DNA from: Tomocerus qinae
Lineage: Eukaryota; Arthropoda; Collembola; Entomobryomorpha; Tomoceridae
NCBI GenBank assembly: GCA_020055645.1
Contig: CM034546.1
Span: 31,000,001 to 31,064,000, forward strand
DNA: 64,000 bases
Direction: 5' to 3'
Every line of letters begins with the position of its first letter. Within the stretch, counting starts at the first letter, position 1. Below are positions 31,909-45,040 of this stretch, piece by piece. Position numbers and translations under genes: made by a program. The notes below the pieces were generated by a model. The model saw only the letters and a program-made list of their open reading frames with translations. It ran no database searches and was not told where the DNA came from.

Positions 31909-34153
31909 ATGGACTTTGGAAAGTGCGTAGTTTGCCAAGTCTTCAGTAACAAATGCTGTTCGAATTGCAAAAAGGTCATTTACTGTGGAGTAGAGCATCA
32001 AAAGCTGCATCGAAAGGCACATAAAGATGACTGTTATCCTGCGAAGGAAACACAAAATGTTGAAATGGGCCGTCATTTAATTGCCACTCGGAGGATTAAA
32101 GCAGGCGAAATCATTTGCATTGACCGACCTTTGGTAACTGCCCCAAGTGGAATTCTTCCGCATCTGCATCCATTATGTTTGGGATGCTGTAAAGTTTTAC
32201 CTGGCTCATTTTTCAATGTAACTCAGACCTGTGAAAAATGTCATTGGCCACTTTGCAAATCAAATTGCGAAAAGGTAATTCAAACTTATACATTCTGTCG
32301 TGATTTCTGTCCTAAATATTATTTTTCACGGTTACAGATTTTGCAGCATTCAGAGAATGAATGCAAACTATTCCAGTCGAAAAAAGTTTACCCATCAACA
32401 CTACCTTGGGCTTTGCCAATGATCTACCACGGTATTATGGTTTTGAGGATTCTACTACTTCAACAACAGAATCCAGAGAAATTTCAAGAAATAGCCAAGC
32501 TGGAGGGTCACGTTGATCGCCTAACTGACACCAAACGTGTGATGAACAATTTGGGATTTGTTATAAATTTAATTAAAAACGTTCTCGGACTGAAATCAGA
32601 ATTTTACAGCATTGAAATGATTATGTTCACTTATGGCATCACGAGAACCAATAATTGTGAAGAATATTTTGAAAATGTTCAACCCGGAATGAAGTAAGAG
32701 TAATTCCTCAACATTTATTTTAGTAGATAAGTCAGGAAAAGTTTTTTTGTTACCAATCATATTTAATCATATATTCATTTCATATTTACTTATTTTATTT
32801 TATTACAGATGCGATGCGAATATATACGAAAGGAGTAGCAAATTATGCCACAGTTGTTGTGCCAACACTACAACTGGAACTCTAGACGGCAGCAAGATTT
32901 CCAGTATCATTGCCCTAAAGGATATAGAAGCTGATGAGATACTAACACAATTTTATGGAGATACCGCGATGTATCATGTAGGCAGTGTGGAAAAGAGAAA
33001 TAATCTTTTTAGTAATTACTACTTCTGGTGTCGATGTCCGAGATGTTCGGATAAAACTGAATTCGGGACTTATTTTTCTGCCATCAGATGCAAACGTAAA
33101 AAACAAGGGAAATCCTGTCTTGGATATTATTTGCCAGTGAATCCATTGAAAAGCGAATCAGATCCTGTTTGGAGATGTGAAACTTGCGGCACGGTTAAAA
33201 AGTATTCTGCAATTTCTACTTGCCTGGCAGGAATTCAAACTGACATTTCAAAGACTTCTACTACTGAAGAAAAAATTGAAATACTGAAGAAACATTCAAA
33301 TGTCACTGTGCATGAAAACCATTTTACATTGATGAAAATCCGAGCAGATTTGTTGCATCCCATATTTTCAGAACGAATTCACATTCCGTATGGCAATGAA
33401 CGTCACTCTTATCTGACGTTGCAATTGGAATCTCTGGCTTTGAAATGTCTAGAAGTGGCCGAGAAGCTGATGCCAAAATTAAATGTTTACAGAGGTAATT
33501 ATCCAATTAAAATTATTTATCTTGTTATATACCGTGCCACAATAATAATGATTAACATAACTGACTGATATTAGTATTTTGTATATTTTACTGTAATTAA
33601 TTTAATTTTTACATATTAATTATTTTCCTAGCGAATCAGATAAATAGCTTTTAACTTTTAATCCATTCAAAATTAACAATTTGCCCTTACAAAAAGTGAG
33701 GCCTTCCATATATATTTAAATACCTGTTTTACGGTCAAAACTGACTAATTTCTAAATTGATTAATTTTTTTTCGAACATACTTTTCAAATTCTTAAATTA
33801 TGTCAAAAGTGCCTGGAATTATGGACCAAGTTTTTACAGTTTATTGTAAAACCGACTGTTGTATCAAAGGATTGTAATTAAAAATGTTTTTACTTTTTAC
33901 CGATAAAATATGTTTAATATTTATTTTTCCTTTAGGGATGTTCCTTTTCTTCTTGGCTCAAAGCCGGACAACCCCAAATTATAATCCGAAAGGACATTGT
34001 TCTTTAAGGGAAGAATGCAAACGAATATTTAAATGTTTGCCAAAAGGAATTGAAGCTTTTATGTGCTATCAATTTTTGCTATCTGAGAAAGACTTTATAA
34101 ACGTTTTGGAGTTGGCAAAGAAAATGGAGGAAATCGGCTTCAAAAGTTTCTAA
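31909..34153 (+). CDS. SMYD-type SET and MYND domain protein, copy 1
   Basis: Arthropod SMYD-A/SMYD4-like protein; the family methylates lysines on histones and other proteins. Exons 31909-32274, 32338-32693, 32809-33494 and 33936-34153 join in phases 0, 2 and 1. The first intron is 63 bp and has no stop, so the frame reads through it. The MYND zinc finger fills residues 6-42 (C6, C9, C17, C20, C26, H30, H38, C42). The split SET domain begins at GRHLIATRRIKAGE. The SET core NHSC motif reads CHSC (CHSCCANT), followed by LTQFYGD and the post-SET Cys cluster WCRCPRCSD. The C-terminus is helical. A splice acceptor just before the ATG (TTTCTTTCTAG) implies a non-coding first exon. The Asn to Cys change at a SAM-contacting site may alter activity. 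Confidence 0.9.
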
Positions 34154-34879
34154 ATGTGCTTTATAGTAAAACAATACATTTAACTTTAGTTTACTGTCTA
34201 GAAATTTATCAATAGTGTAAAAACGAACTTTTTAATTCTGTACGACCTACATATTGTGATTATGCTAAAAGCATGCATATTTACATAAGGTACGTGTCAC
34301 TTTGGCAAGGTGATGGTTAAGGTCAGGTTCAGTCAGTACAAAAATTTTCCTGCTTGAACCAGAGATGAATAATGAGAGTAGTCTAAACTATATATTATTA
34401 TACTAATGCTCTCATTGTAGGAGAAGAGTAGAATACTGTTAATAATATCTAGCAGCACTGTATGTGTCTGAAAATGGATAGTGGGACTCAGATGTAAGTA
34501 CTTTAATTTTTGCTACTGTAAAATTAAATGCACTCCAATTTCAATAAATGTTGAGTTTATCCACAATTTAAAATATTTAAGTATATATGTTATACAAAAG
34601 TTGTAGAATATTAGGTAAATATATTGTAATGCAAAATGTAATATCATATATATTATGTAAATGTACCTAGAAAATAAAATAATTCAAATAATTAAATTAT
34701 TATTATTTTTAAGTAATAGAGTATATTATATATTTAACGAAAAGTAGAGGCTAAATGTTGGAGCACAATAATCAATAATAAAGCCATGGCTATTTATTTT
34801 GCTATTTATCATATATTTTTATGACCCCTTTGTCAAATGAGGAATAAAGAAGTCCGAACGCTTGACAGTTGAGATATGG
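34154..34879. other. AT-rich spacer after SMYD copy 1
   Basis: 3' flank with several AATAAA-like hexamers (for instance near 34674 and 34840). No coding region or repeat recognised. Confidence 0.4.
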
Positions 34880-35594
34880 ATGTGGCTAGCAAAACGGCTT
34901 GAACCAAAGTTTCAGCATTTTTCACTAGTAATTTTCGTTGCATTCGGAATCTGGTGGATGATGGCTGCCATTAATGCCCTACACGCTATTCATCTGACTC
35001 TACTAATAGTTGGCCAAAAAGTTGCCGCTGCAACGAAGTAATTTTTTTAGAAAAATTTTATATTTAATGCGACAAGATATTTTAATTTTTTATCTTTTGA
35101 TTTTCAGATTTGATGATGTTGTGAAAGACGAGACTCCGTCTCCAGCTGTCATAGTTAGATGGTGTATAAGGGTGAAATACTACATGTTGTATTTTCAAGA
35201 CTTAATTGTTTGGGTTATGACACCAACTCAAAATATGTGTACTAGAATATTAATGATTCTCTTTGCATTATTGATAAACTACCACAACTCACTTCCCCCA
35301 GCCATAATTGTACTCGGGGTAATCGTATGGTCATCTCTCTTAATTGCTTGGTGTATATTTTTAACGGTAGTAAACAGACTATCGAATATGTACAACAAAT
35401 GTATTGATAGTTTGAGACAGGTCACATACACAAATACTGCAGATGTCCGATAAATGAGAAAATTCGAAATTGCATGCAAGAAATATCATTTTCGAATAGG
35501 TTTTGACAAGCCTGTAACCATCGAAAGTATCCCTCAATTCATTCTCAGTGTTAGCATGGGCGCCATGAAATTGCTAACAATAACAACAGTTAAG
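34880..35594 (+). pseudogene. Partial chemoreceptor-like multi-pass membrane gene with in-frame stop
   Basis: Exon 34880-35037 joins exon 35108-35594 in phase 2 through a 70 bp GT-AG intron. The product has at least five hydrophobic helices (FSLVIFVAFGIWWMMAAINA, ILMILFALLINY, PPAIIVLGVIVWSSLLIAW and others). A TAA at 35451 interrupts the frame, but the same frame continues with FDKPVTIESIPQFILSVS and a last helix to a GT donor at 35595. This resembles the C-terminal half of an insect gustatory-type receptor; the N-terminal half is missing. It may be a pseudogene or a truncated copy. Confidence 0.45.
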
Positions 35595-36033
35595 GTAGGG
35601 GACATTGTCTAAATATAAATTGGATCATTGTATTTAGTAATGTATAGCAATTCATTAAGCATCTGATGGTTCAATTAATTAAAATTGTGAATTATTACAT
35701 TAATAGTACATCAACTTATAAAACTAAACATTTTTTAATATTAAGCCAAAAGAAGCATAATAAGTTTGGTATATTTGTTGTACGGTTAGGGTTAGATTAC
35801 CAAAGGTGATAGAAAGGAGAAATTTTTGCAACCATTCTGCTTAAAAGTGATTTACCCCAGAAATGATGGAATCCAATTCAATAAGCTATATATGGTTAAT
35901 AAGTTACTATAAATTTGTAATTACAGTTGAATATGAGCTAGTTTAGATTTTAATCACAAATGCTTTGTAAATAAATAAGCCAGAATAATTGTAAACTAAA
36001 GACTTACACTCCATATTCTGTAATGTCTATATC

Positions 36034-36200
36034 AGGCACGTATCTATAAATTTGTTCGAGGGGTCGGAAGCAAAAATTATTATAAAAATCATGAAAAAAT
36101 TTTGCAATTTTAGGTTATTTTTGAGAAAAAAATCTTATTTTCCCAGATTTACAGAGGGGCGCTGCGCCCCCCCACCCGCCCCTACTAAATACGTGCTTGA
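36034..36200. mobile_element. MITE family A, copy 2 (~167 bp)
   Basis: Begins GGCACGTATC and ends ATACGTGCTTG, so the termini are inverted repeats, with TCTATAT next to both ends as a likely target duplication. It contains GAGGGGCGCTGCGCCCCCC near its right end, the same GCGC-centred box as the 48463 copy, in opposite orientation. Confidence 0.7.
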
Positions 36201-37229
36201 TCTATATATTATCATGTAGTGTGTATGTGCATATAAAACAAACCAGATCTATATAATATCCGTAATCTTAAAAGAATTTATACTGCTAGAAAACAAGTTC
36301 TTAAACTGCATCAAGCCTATCGATTTAATACAATTATTTTGTTTATTATTTCCAACAGTAATATTTACGCCATTAAGTATTAGTTGGCGAAGCGAAGAAA
36401 ACAAATACAAAAAAGTAATATCAGCATTTATGATTGATGTAAGGACAAATTCAAAAGATTTTAGTTTAAAGTTAATCCATAAATCTACTGTTTTTAAACT
36501 ATCCTAAATGATTATATTATTGTGACATTGAGAGTAGATAATGCATTTCTCCAAATAAAAAATAGATGAATGTAAAATTAAATGGGGAACCCTAAACTTA
36601 CTAAGAAACATCGCAAAATAATTACAACAAAAAATAATTCATGCACTATAATACTATAAATGAGCATACAGGTAGGTCGGGGCAATGGTACGTCAGCCTC
36701 ACATCAACTTCAATTCTACTAAAAATTCAACCTCACCTCAAACAGAACCTCATTTGATACTATTCATATTATCATTTATTGAACTTCATCAACATCAGCT
36801 CAGGAGTATGAGTAACACCAAACTCAAGGTCAGCATCATACCAACTTCATAATAAAAAAAATATTTCTTGCTATTAGGAAAATTTTTAATTTAAAATAAA
36901 TGTTTAATCAAACAAATTTCTTATGCGTAAAACATATTCAAATCACATTTAACAAATTATTTACACAAAAAAGAAAATAAATAAACTTAAAAAGGCTACC
37001 AAAATAAGATTTATTTTGAAAGCATCTCAAAGCTCAACTTCAACCCAATTTTAACATATCTTATATCACACAAAGCTCAACCTTAAGTCAAAGTCAATCT
37101 AAAAATGCCCGTGCGGTACAACCTCATTCAACTCTAACTGTAAACCATTAAACAAATTAAGTTTAAACTAAATTTACTCAATTTAACAGCATAAACATGT
37201 GAATGCTCGAACTCAACTCAAGCACATCA

Positions 37230-38900
37230 CAGCCTGTGCTCTGTGAGGTGAGATCGCCAGTCTCGTGTAACCCGAGACTCCTGTTTGTATACATTCTCAA
37301 TTATTTTCGCTTCGATTACAGACATTTTGCTTAGAACAACTGGGTTACGCTTTTCTTTATTGTGGCTCTATATCCTTGAAGTTATCATCGAATGGAAATC
37401 ACTTGAAAATAACGCGAATCTATATCATGGTTCAGCCACCCCCGCCCCCGAAATCGAAGACAATATATATATTATGTCGCTGGTGAATAGAGGTTGTAAA
37501 TAATAATAAATAATAAATTCATGAGGTTGTATTATGTATTTCCTTTGAGTAATAAAATATGTTCTACTTATCTGCAGAATCCTATACGAATTAAAAATAT
37601 TATTTGTCAGATCTATATGGGAACCGAAAACTTTTAAGACACCTACTAATAAGAAAGCAAGAACCGACTCGAGTGATGCAGTAGGCAAACTCACTAGGTT
37701 GGTCGTTGGCTTAAGTTTCAGTGGGCGGCCAAATCAGATTGTGTACAGGGAACAAAAAATCAGGCCTTTTGAAATTAAACGAAAACAGAGTCTCCATTTA
37801 ATTAAAGCAGCTATTTTTTGCAATGCTGTACACAGTTAAATAGCTCTCCATTTCCAATTTCCACCAATATTTATTTTCAAATATAACTGCAGTTTAATTT
37901 AACGTGCTCAAATACCTTTTAACAATTTTTCGCATCCAATAGTTATTTACCCTATTATTAATCATCGCACACAATTTCATTTATCAATTTGAACAAATTA
38001 AGTCATGTCAATTTCCCTCGAGAAAGAGCGTTTAGATTGTCACTGGGATTTTATGTTGACAATTAGTTTCTGTTAATAAGTGCTATTTAGTAAATCTATG
38101 TTTGTTTAGAATTAGAGTTTAGAGTAGTACACATTTTTAACTTAAATTACTTAAGTATATAACAACAGTATCTTTCTAATATCAGTGTAACAATAGGGTA
38201 CTTTCTGCTGCAAAAAAGCAAAAATAGATTGCTCTAAAAACGTTATTACTGTCATTTTAATTTACAAAAACAAAGCATTAAAAAAGGTGTATTTTTGTTC
38301 CCTGGCTTTTATGATACGCATGAAAAGAGATGTAAGATGAAAAGCAGAAAGTATAGTCTGCATGACTTGTATGATATAAATCCAATTTCAAGCGTTAGCT
38401 GGAACATAAATAAAGTCATCGTCGGCAAATAAATAGGATTCTCGATGACGTGGTCGACACGAATTTTTTAGTTCGAATATTAACACTAATTTAAATTGTA
38501 ATCTATCTTATTTCTATCTTTGTGCTGTCATAACCTAGTAAAACGTCACTGCACAGTAATAATTACAACATCCACTATAAATTAGTTCACTAATAAAATC
38601 TTTACAAGAGACCAACCAATTTCGATGTACAGCTGAATTTGTTTATATTGACCCCACCTCCAAATAAATTATAAAGGATTCTCAACGCAAACGTATATTC
38701 TTCATTGCATCCTTTCACTGTTTTCTTCTCTTCTAGGCTGCATTAGGTAAAACAAAAAATTGTTAACGAATACTTTTAATAATTAATTGTAAATTATCTT
38801 ATTTATATAAAATGCTTCTGTGAAAAATTTTACGTGAAACCTTAATATGTGCGCTACTTTAAATCTGGTGGCTTCTGCACCATGTGTTAAAAGTTTACAT
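37230..38900. repeat. Segmental duplication block, copy 1 (upstream of SMYD copy 2)
   Basis: Lines up with 46680-48300 over most of its length. Shared pieces in order: CGAGACTCCTG, GTGGCTCTATATC, TCATCGAATGGAAA, TGTCGCTG, TACTTATCTGCAGAATCC, GGGAACCG, CAAACTCACTA, GTTCCCTGG or GTTCCGTGG, CATAGTCTGCAT and the ATTCTCGRTGACG box. Divergence is high, with many indels, so the duplication is old. Small ORFs here are not conserved between copies. Confidence 0.65.
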
Positions 38901-39144
38901 TTTAATTTTCCAAATTAGTACATTAAAAAATGAAGTACTTTTCAGCACATTTTATGCAATTTTTTCGTGTGGTAAGTAATTTATGCATATTCTAATACGG
39001 AAATGGGTAAAATTTACTAATTTGTATCACAAAATGACTTCCGAACTTTAGCACAAAAGCAATTTCAGCTAAAAATGTAATTGTTAAAATAATTAAACTT
39101 AATATTTCCAGTTAATTGTTTAGATTTTTTATTTCTTAGAAATT

Positions 39145-41763
39145 ATGGACTCTGGAAAATGCGAAGTCTGTCAAGTTCCCAGCAAAAAATCCTGTTCGAA
39201 TTGCAAAAAGGCTGTTTACTGTGGCATAGAGCACCAAAAACAGCATCGAAAAACGCATAAAGATGACTGTTATCCTGCAAAAGAAGCAAAAAATGGTGAA
39301 ATGGGTCGTCATCTAATTGCCACTCGGAGGATTAAAGCCGGTGAAGTGATTTGCATTGACCAAGTCTTGGTAACTGCCCCTAGTGGAATTCTTTCGCATC
39401 TGTATCCAATATGCTTGGGCTGTGAAGAAGTTCTACCTGGTTCATTTTTCAATGCATCCCAGACCTGTGGTAAATGTCACTGGCCCCTCTGCAAAGCAGA
39501 TTGTGCAGAGGTAATATTCAAAATAATTCCTGTCCTTTTTTGAGAAGTAAATTTTTTATATTTATTAGATCTTAAAACATTCTGAGTATGAATGTGAAGT
39601 TTTCCAATCAAAAAAGCTACGTCCCAGCAACTTACCTTGTGCTTCGCCACGTATATACGATGGTGTCATGGTTTTGAGAATTCTGTTGCTTCAAATTAAA
39701 AATCCTGGAAAATTTCAAAAAATAATTAATCTTGAAGGTCACGTAGATCGCTTAAAAGATGCTGAAAAATCGAAGGATGATCTGGCATTTGTTATGTATT
39801 TTTTAAAAGATGCCCTCAAATTAACGTCAGAATTTTGCAGCGTTGACAGAATTGCCCTTATTTACGGCATAGTGAAAATCAATTATTGCCAAGAATATAT
39901 TCCCAATGTTAGTCCTGGAAAAATGTAATAACTATGTTATCATTTTATTAAATAATTAAAATGTTACATAACGTGTTTGAATTTCGCAAAATGTTATAGA
40001 TTCTTATAACTGGCATTTAATAAATGAATTTTATCTAGTTGCGATGCAAAATTATATGAAAAAAGTAGCAAATTATGTCACAGTTGCTGCTCCAACACTA
40101 CAACTGGAACACTAGATGACAGCCAGATTCAGAGTATTGTTGCTCTAAGGGATATAGAAGCTGAAGAAATGCTAACACAATTTTATGGAGATGGCATGAT
40201 GTATCATCTCGGCAGTGTGGAAAAGAGAAATAACCTTTTTGAAACTTACTACTTTTGGTGTCGATGTCCTAGATGTTCGGATAAAACTGAACTCGGAACT
40301 TATTTTTCTGCCATTAAATGCAAGCAACAAGGAAAATCTTGCCCTGGATATTTTCTGCCATTAAATTCGTTGGAAGAAAAATCAGATCCAGTTTGGGCAT
40401 GTGAAATTTGTGGCTCTACTAAAAAATATTCTGCGATTTCAACTTGTCTGGTAGAAATTCAAACTGATATTTCCAAGACTTCTACTACTGAAGAAAACAT
40501 TGACGTTCTGAAGAAACATTCAAATGTCACTGTGCATGAAAACCATTTCGCATTGATGAAGTTTCGCTCAGATTTGTTGCATCCCGTTTTTTCAGAAAGA
40601 GTATACACGCCCCATGGCAGCGAACGTCATTCATATTTGTCAACGCAATTGGAATCTCTAGCTATGAAATGTTTGGAAGTTGCTGATAAACTCATTCCGA
40701 AGTTAAGTGTCAATAGAGGTATTGTTTCTCTTCTCTTCTTCAATACGTAATATTACCAATACTAAGAATAAATAGTTGTAGTGATAGAATATCAAAATAA
40801 GTATAAGTACAGGGTATAAAATGTCTTTCCAGGCCTCCTGTACCAAAAGAACCGGAAGTAGTACAGCAAAATGGTTAAAATGAGACGAAAGGCCGTCCGA
40901 AGTTACACTAATCGTAGTAATTTGACAATCACTTGTCCTTAAGGGGTTCAAATAAATTATTAAATATAAAAAGATGAATGCCGGTTTTCTAAGTTTCTGG
41001 ATTTTTCCTGGCCACAAACCTATTTATTTCTAAATGGGGATTTGACAGTCTATCTTATAATCGCATTAATGATTTATTCAATAATTTTCATCAAAATAGG
41101 AGGCATTCAATTTTTCAAATTTTTTGCAGGTTTTACCAAAATTTCCAAAACCCACATAAAAGTCCACCTCCGATTTTGGTGAAAATGGGTAGAAAAATCA
41201 CTAGTGTGATTCAAAGAAAGGTTGTGATATCCCCATTTAGAAATAAAAAGGTTTGTGGCCAGGAAATATCCAGAAACTTGGAAAACTGATAAAATTTTCC
41301 TTAAGGGAAAGTAACATTTATCAAAGTACCCTCATTAGTGTAACCTTTTGTATGGCCTTTCCATCTGTATATCAACAGTTATTATGCTATAAACTACTTC
41401 CAGTTCTGCCGATACAGGGGACCCGAATAGACATTTTATATCCTGTACAAACTAGTCATTTAAAATAAAATCTCAGAATTTTGATATGAACAGTAATATT
41501 TTTTAAATTACGAAGTATAACTAATGTTTACCTTTGTTTTAGGGATTTTTCTGTTCTATTTGGCCCAAAGTAGAACCAAGTCTAGGTTTAATCCAAGCAA
41601 GCAATATTGTGCGATAAGAGAAGAATGCAAAAGAATTTTTTCAAGTTTGCCAAAAAGTTATGATGCCATAATGTGTCAAAAATTTTTGACAAATGAGAAA
41701 GACTTTTTAGATGTGATGGAATTTGCAAAGAAAATGGAAAAATCTGGATTTAAATATCCTTAA
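39145..41763 (+). CDS. SMYD-type SET and MYND domain protein, copy 2
   Basis: Paralogue of 31909-34153 with identical gene structure: exons 39145-39510, 39569-39924, 40039-40718 and 41543-41763, phases 0, 2 and 1. The MYND finger Cys/His set (from C6) is complete, followed by GRHLIATRRIKAGE. The SET motif again reads CHSCCSNT instead of NHSC, with LTQFYGD and WCRCPRCSD. All exons are open, so it looks functional. Its third intron is long (824 bp) because it carries a MITE (40810-41445). Likely a lysine methyltransferase or a pseudo-methyltransferase of the SMYD-A group, cytosolic or nuclear. Confidence 0.9.
40810..41445. mobile_element. MITE C, ~636 bp foldback, TA target duplication
   Basis: Left end TA-CAGGGTATAAAATGTCT and right end AGACATTTTATATCCTG-TA are inverted, and the arms keep pairing inward for over 200 bp; GGCCAGGAAATATCC and its inverse match at 41258 and 41000. 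The TA at both edges suits a Tc1/mariner-type non-autonomous element. It lies in the third intron of SMYD copy 2. ORFs across it on both strands are spurious. Confidence 0.8.
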
Positions 41764-42114
41764 ATAGCATCGTCCGTTTGGCTACACACTTTGCTTTTGG
41801 TAGTTATTCATATTTTAGTTTCCAATTTGAAGTTTTTTATTTGTACAAGTACTAGGTATGCAAATTTCAATTTTAAAACTTATATGGCAGGTGTAATGGA
41901 AGGTATAGTGTTGATAGACTTTTGCAATATTGCAATAATAGCTTTTTTTTTAAATTTTCATCCAATCTAGCATTACAGTTGGAAAAATACTAAGCTGCGG
42001 AAAAATATATAATACGGATGTTCCTTTCGAAAAATTGAATTACCGTGCAATAACTTAGAATATTATTATTTTATATTTTGTTACCGCATGAATAATAAGG
42101 ATATTTCTTGCGCT

Positions 42115-42438
42115 TAGGGCATGAAAAAGGTTGCCTTTTTGTTATAGTAAAAAGGCACCTCTTTGTACCTTTTTGCTTTTTCCTATGGCATTTTCCACAT
42201 ATGAAGCTGATTTATAAATGAATTTGAGGTTGTTACAAACCTCATTTTCACATAACACAATAATATTGCCATTTTCTGTGACTTTTGTACCGTATAACAT
42301 AGAATTTGCAATTTATTTTAATTATTTTAAAACAACCACAAAGAAAAAAGGCAAAAAGGTTACCTTTTTGCTAATTTTGCTAGGCAAAAAGGCAACCAAA
42401 AAGGCAAAAATGTAGCTTTTTGCCTTTTTCATGCCCTG
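42115..42438. mobile_element. Small hAT-like element with AAAAAGGC/GCCTTTTT arms
   Basis: Begins TAGGGCATGAAAAAGG and ends CCTTTTTCATGCCCTG, inverted ends of the CAGGG type. Flanking octamers CTTGCGCT and CTTGCCTT agree at 6 of 8 sites, a decayed 8 bp duplication. Many internal AAAAAGGCAAAAAGG repeats make it highly self-complementary. A short ORF at 42218-42415 is incidental. Confidence 0.65.
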
Positions 42439-43818
42439 CTTGCCTTTGTGCTTGGCTTATTCCAAAGGATATAAACTTTAAACCACGAAAGGTAAGGTTT
42501 CAATCACATAAAATATAAGCTATACTTATAAACTTATGATGATCTACCCTTCAAACTATCGGTGTACAGCTGTACAAGGTGCCATTTATTGTGTTATGTA
42601 AATAAAACCAGGCACATATCTATAAGCATTTAACCACAAGGGCATAAACCAAAACATATTACTGAAACCGAAATTGTTTTGAAATTTTTAACCTTTTTGA
42701 CAAAACAATCTTTCTTTTAAAGGAATTTCTTAGGGCCATACTACTTTTTAAATAAGAAAATGAATAAAACAAAGCACATATAATATCCCAATCTTGTATA
42801 AATTTAAATGTCCTAAAGAGAATGTAATAATAATAATATTTTAGGAGCAATATGAGTGAAGTAATTGTATTACAATTTAAGTAGGCCACGTTTACTTTGA
42901 AAGCTTATCACAAAGCTTATAATAAAAGAAAAAACATAAATTACCAATATAAATTGCTTTTATTTACATATTTTAGTTCAATGTATTACAATACTTATTA
43001 CGTTCATATTACGTTAAAGCTACGACCGATTTGAACCAAAATGAATACGGTTCGTCACTAGGCACTGTTATTGTCAAGTTTGGTCAACTTCCGTCTTTCC
43101 CTTCAAAAGTTACAGTGTTGGCGAACTGAGGGACGGACGGACTGTGCGATTCTGCCTTATTCAAGCGAGCTAAAAATAAAAGTGGTGTGTGTATCCAATA
43201 TCTTATGGTTATGATAACGGTTACCTCATTCCATTGATAAAAATAGAGTCTTTATATGCCCATTTAAACCAGTAAGGAAGTGTTCACAAAAAGCCAATAA
43301 AAACGTAGGTTTTGTCAATATTTGCCATAAAAGTCATTGATTATGAAAATAAATCTGACGTAGAAATAATTAAATTGACGTTAGAGAGTAGTTAACTTTG
43401 TATATATCAAGGTTTAAGTTGGGTTAATATTCCCAAGTTTATAGAAGAGTTCCATATAATGGCTTTATAAAAGCGATAGTGGTATACTATGATGAGTTAG
43501 ATGACCGAATAAAGAATCTTGATTGTAGATTAGTTCCAATTTTTAATGTGTGCCGATGTTATCAGTGTAAATTCATGAGATATCTAAAGTATATATCCTG
43601 CTCAATATATGTATGCTATTTATCAACAGAATCACAAATCAAGTAAGATACTTGTAAGATATGGGAATCGCCGACTACTATAACATAAAGAACCGAACAG
43701 AGTGTTGCAGTGTTGCCATGCAGAAGATTACTGATGATATGTTGATGAGTTTGGTTTAGTTTCAGTAAGCTGTAAGCGGACTATTAGTATTATTATAATT
43801 CAAGCGAAAATTATTATT

Positions 43819-43897
43819 ACACCGTATGAATTGTGCGATCGCATTGGGCGTTCGCCGAAGGCGAACGATCGCGGTCGCGCGATTTATACCGTGTAGT
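43819..43897. repeat. GC-rich imperfect palindrome (hairpin)
   Basis: Arms of roughly 38 bp: ACACCGTATGAATTGTGCG... pairs with ...CGCGCGATTTATACCGTGT. The innermost hairpin GTTCGCC-GAA-GGCGAAC is perfect. It stands out as a GC island in AT-rich DNA. It may be a tiny foldback element. Confidence 0.7.
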
Positions 43898-45040
43898 AGT
43901 AGTTATACTAGACTTTTCCACACACGGCCGCTTGCGAGGTTAGAGCGTCGAGAACGGCCCGCGTAAAAGTTGACGTATAAGTATCAGATAAACGCAACGA
44001 ACTAAAGATTTACTGTGTGACAAGCAGAAATAATTAGTACACTTCGGCTCTTTCAACTGCGTTAAAAGCAAGTACGTATTTAGAGGGGCCGGAAACCACT
44101 ACCCCCTAAACCCAGCGATAAAGAGCTTTATGTGTCAAAAGAGTGTTTGCCAATATATTTTGGTTTATCCCCTTCCCTTACTGCAAATTCCTGAATACGC
44201 CCTAGCTTAACAGCCACGAATAGTATTATAGTCATATTCAAATTTTTAAATTATCTAGAGCAGCTAAGTAAAATAAAGATGTCGGTTCCCACATTTAATG
44301 CATGGTGATTTGGAATTCATTATAATAGTCAATAGCTACAATTTAATAATCCACAACTCTCGAAGTGCTGTATATATTTTATTTCAAACATTATAGTTGG
44401 AATTTATTAACAGCTGACCACGCCCAAGATTTACTTATAAAGAATTCTCGGCCTAAAAGAACTTTCATCACTACATCCGGTTACTATTTCTCCCCTTTGA
44501 ATTATGTAAGATTTTAATTTGTAAACTAATAGTACCGCTTGCAAGGGTTGGATATAAATTATTGCTTATGCAGCTTTTATTTGTTACATCAAATCAATAG
44601 AAAATCTTAAAAATTGAAAATTTCTGAATATGAGCACCACAACCATTGATTTAATTCTAGCATTTTCTGCATAATAAAATGGTTGCTAGATATTTATTTT
44701 CCAATTTTGCACTGAAAACGAAAGTAATTCTTATTATACTTTGTGGAATTCTTTCCTGTAATCACTGTTTTTACCCGATAAACAAATATGAAATTCAGTA
44801 AAATAAACTCCCTTCATCATTCATTACATTTGAAATCTTACTATACAAGTTACCATCCAATTTTCAATAAATCTAGGAATATTTCCAGGGATTTATTAAA
44901 TTTACTTTTTACTGTTATCGGTATTGCAATATAATAATGACTTCACGACTTTTCACTAGCAATTTCAGTTAAAAATTGCAAAAATAATCAAATAAAACGC
45001 TTTCAAAATATTTTTTTTGATTTTTTTACTTCCTAGAATT

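Noticed and set aside
41253-41468. Possible exon MWPGNIQK..., also seen inverted at 40703-41017
   Set aside because: Both are the two arms of foldback MITE C.
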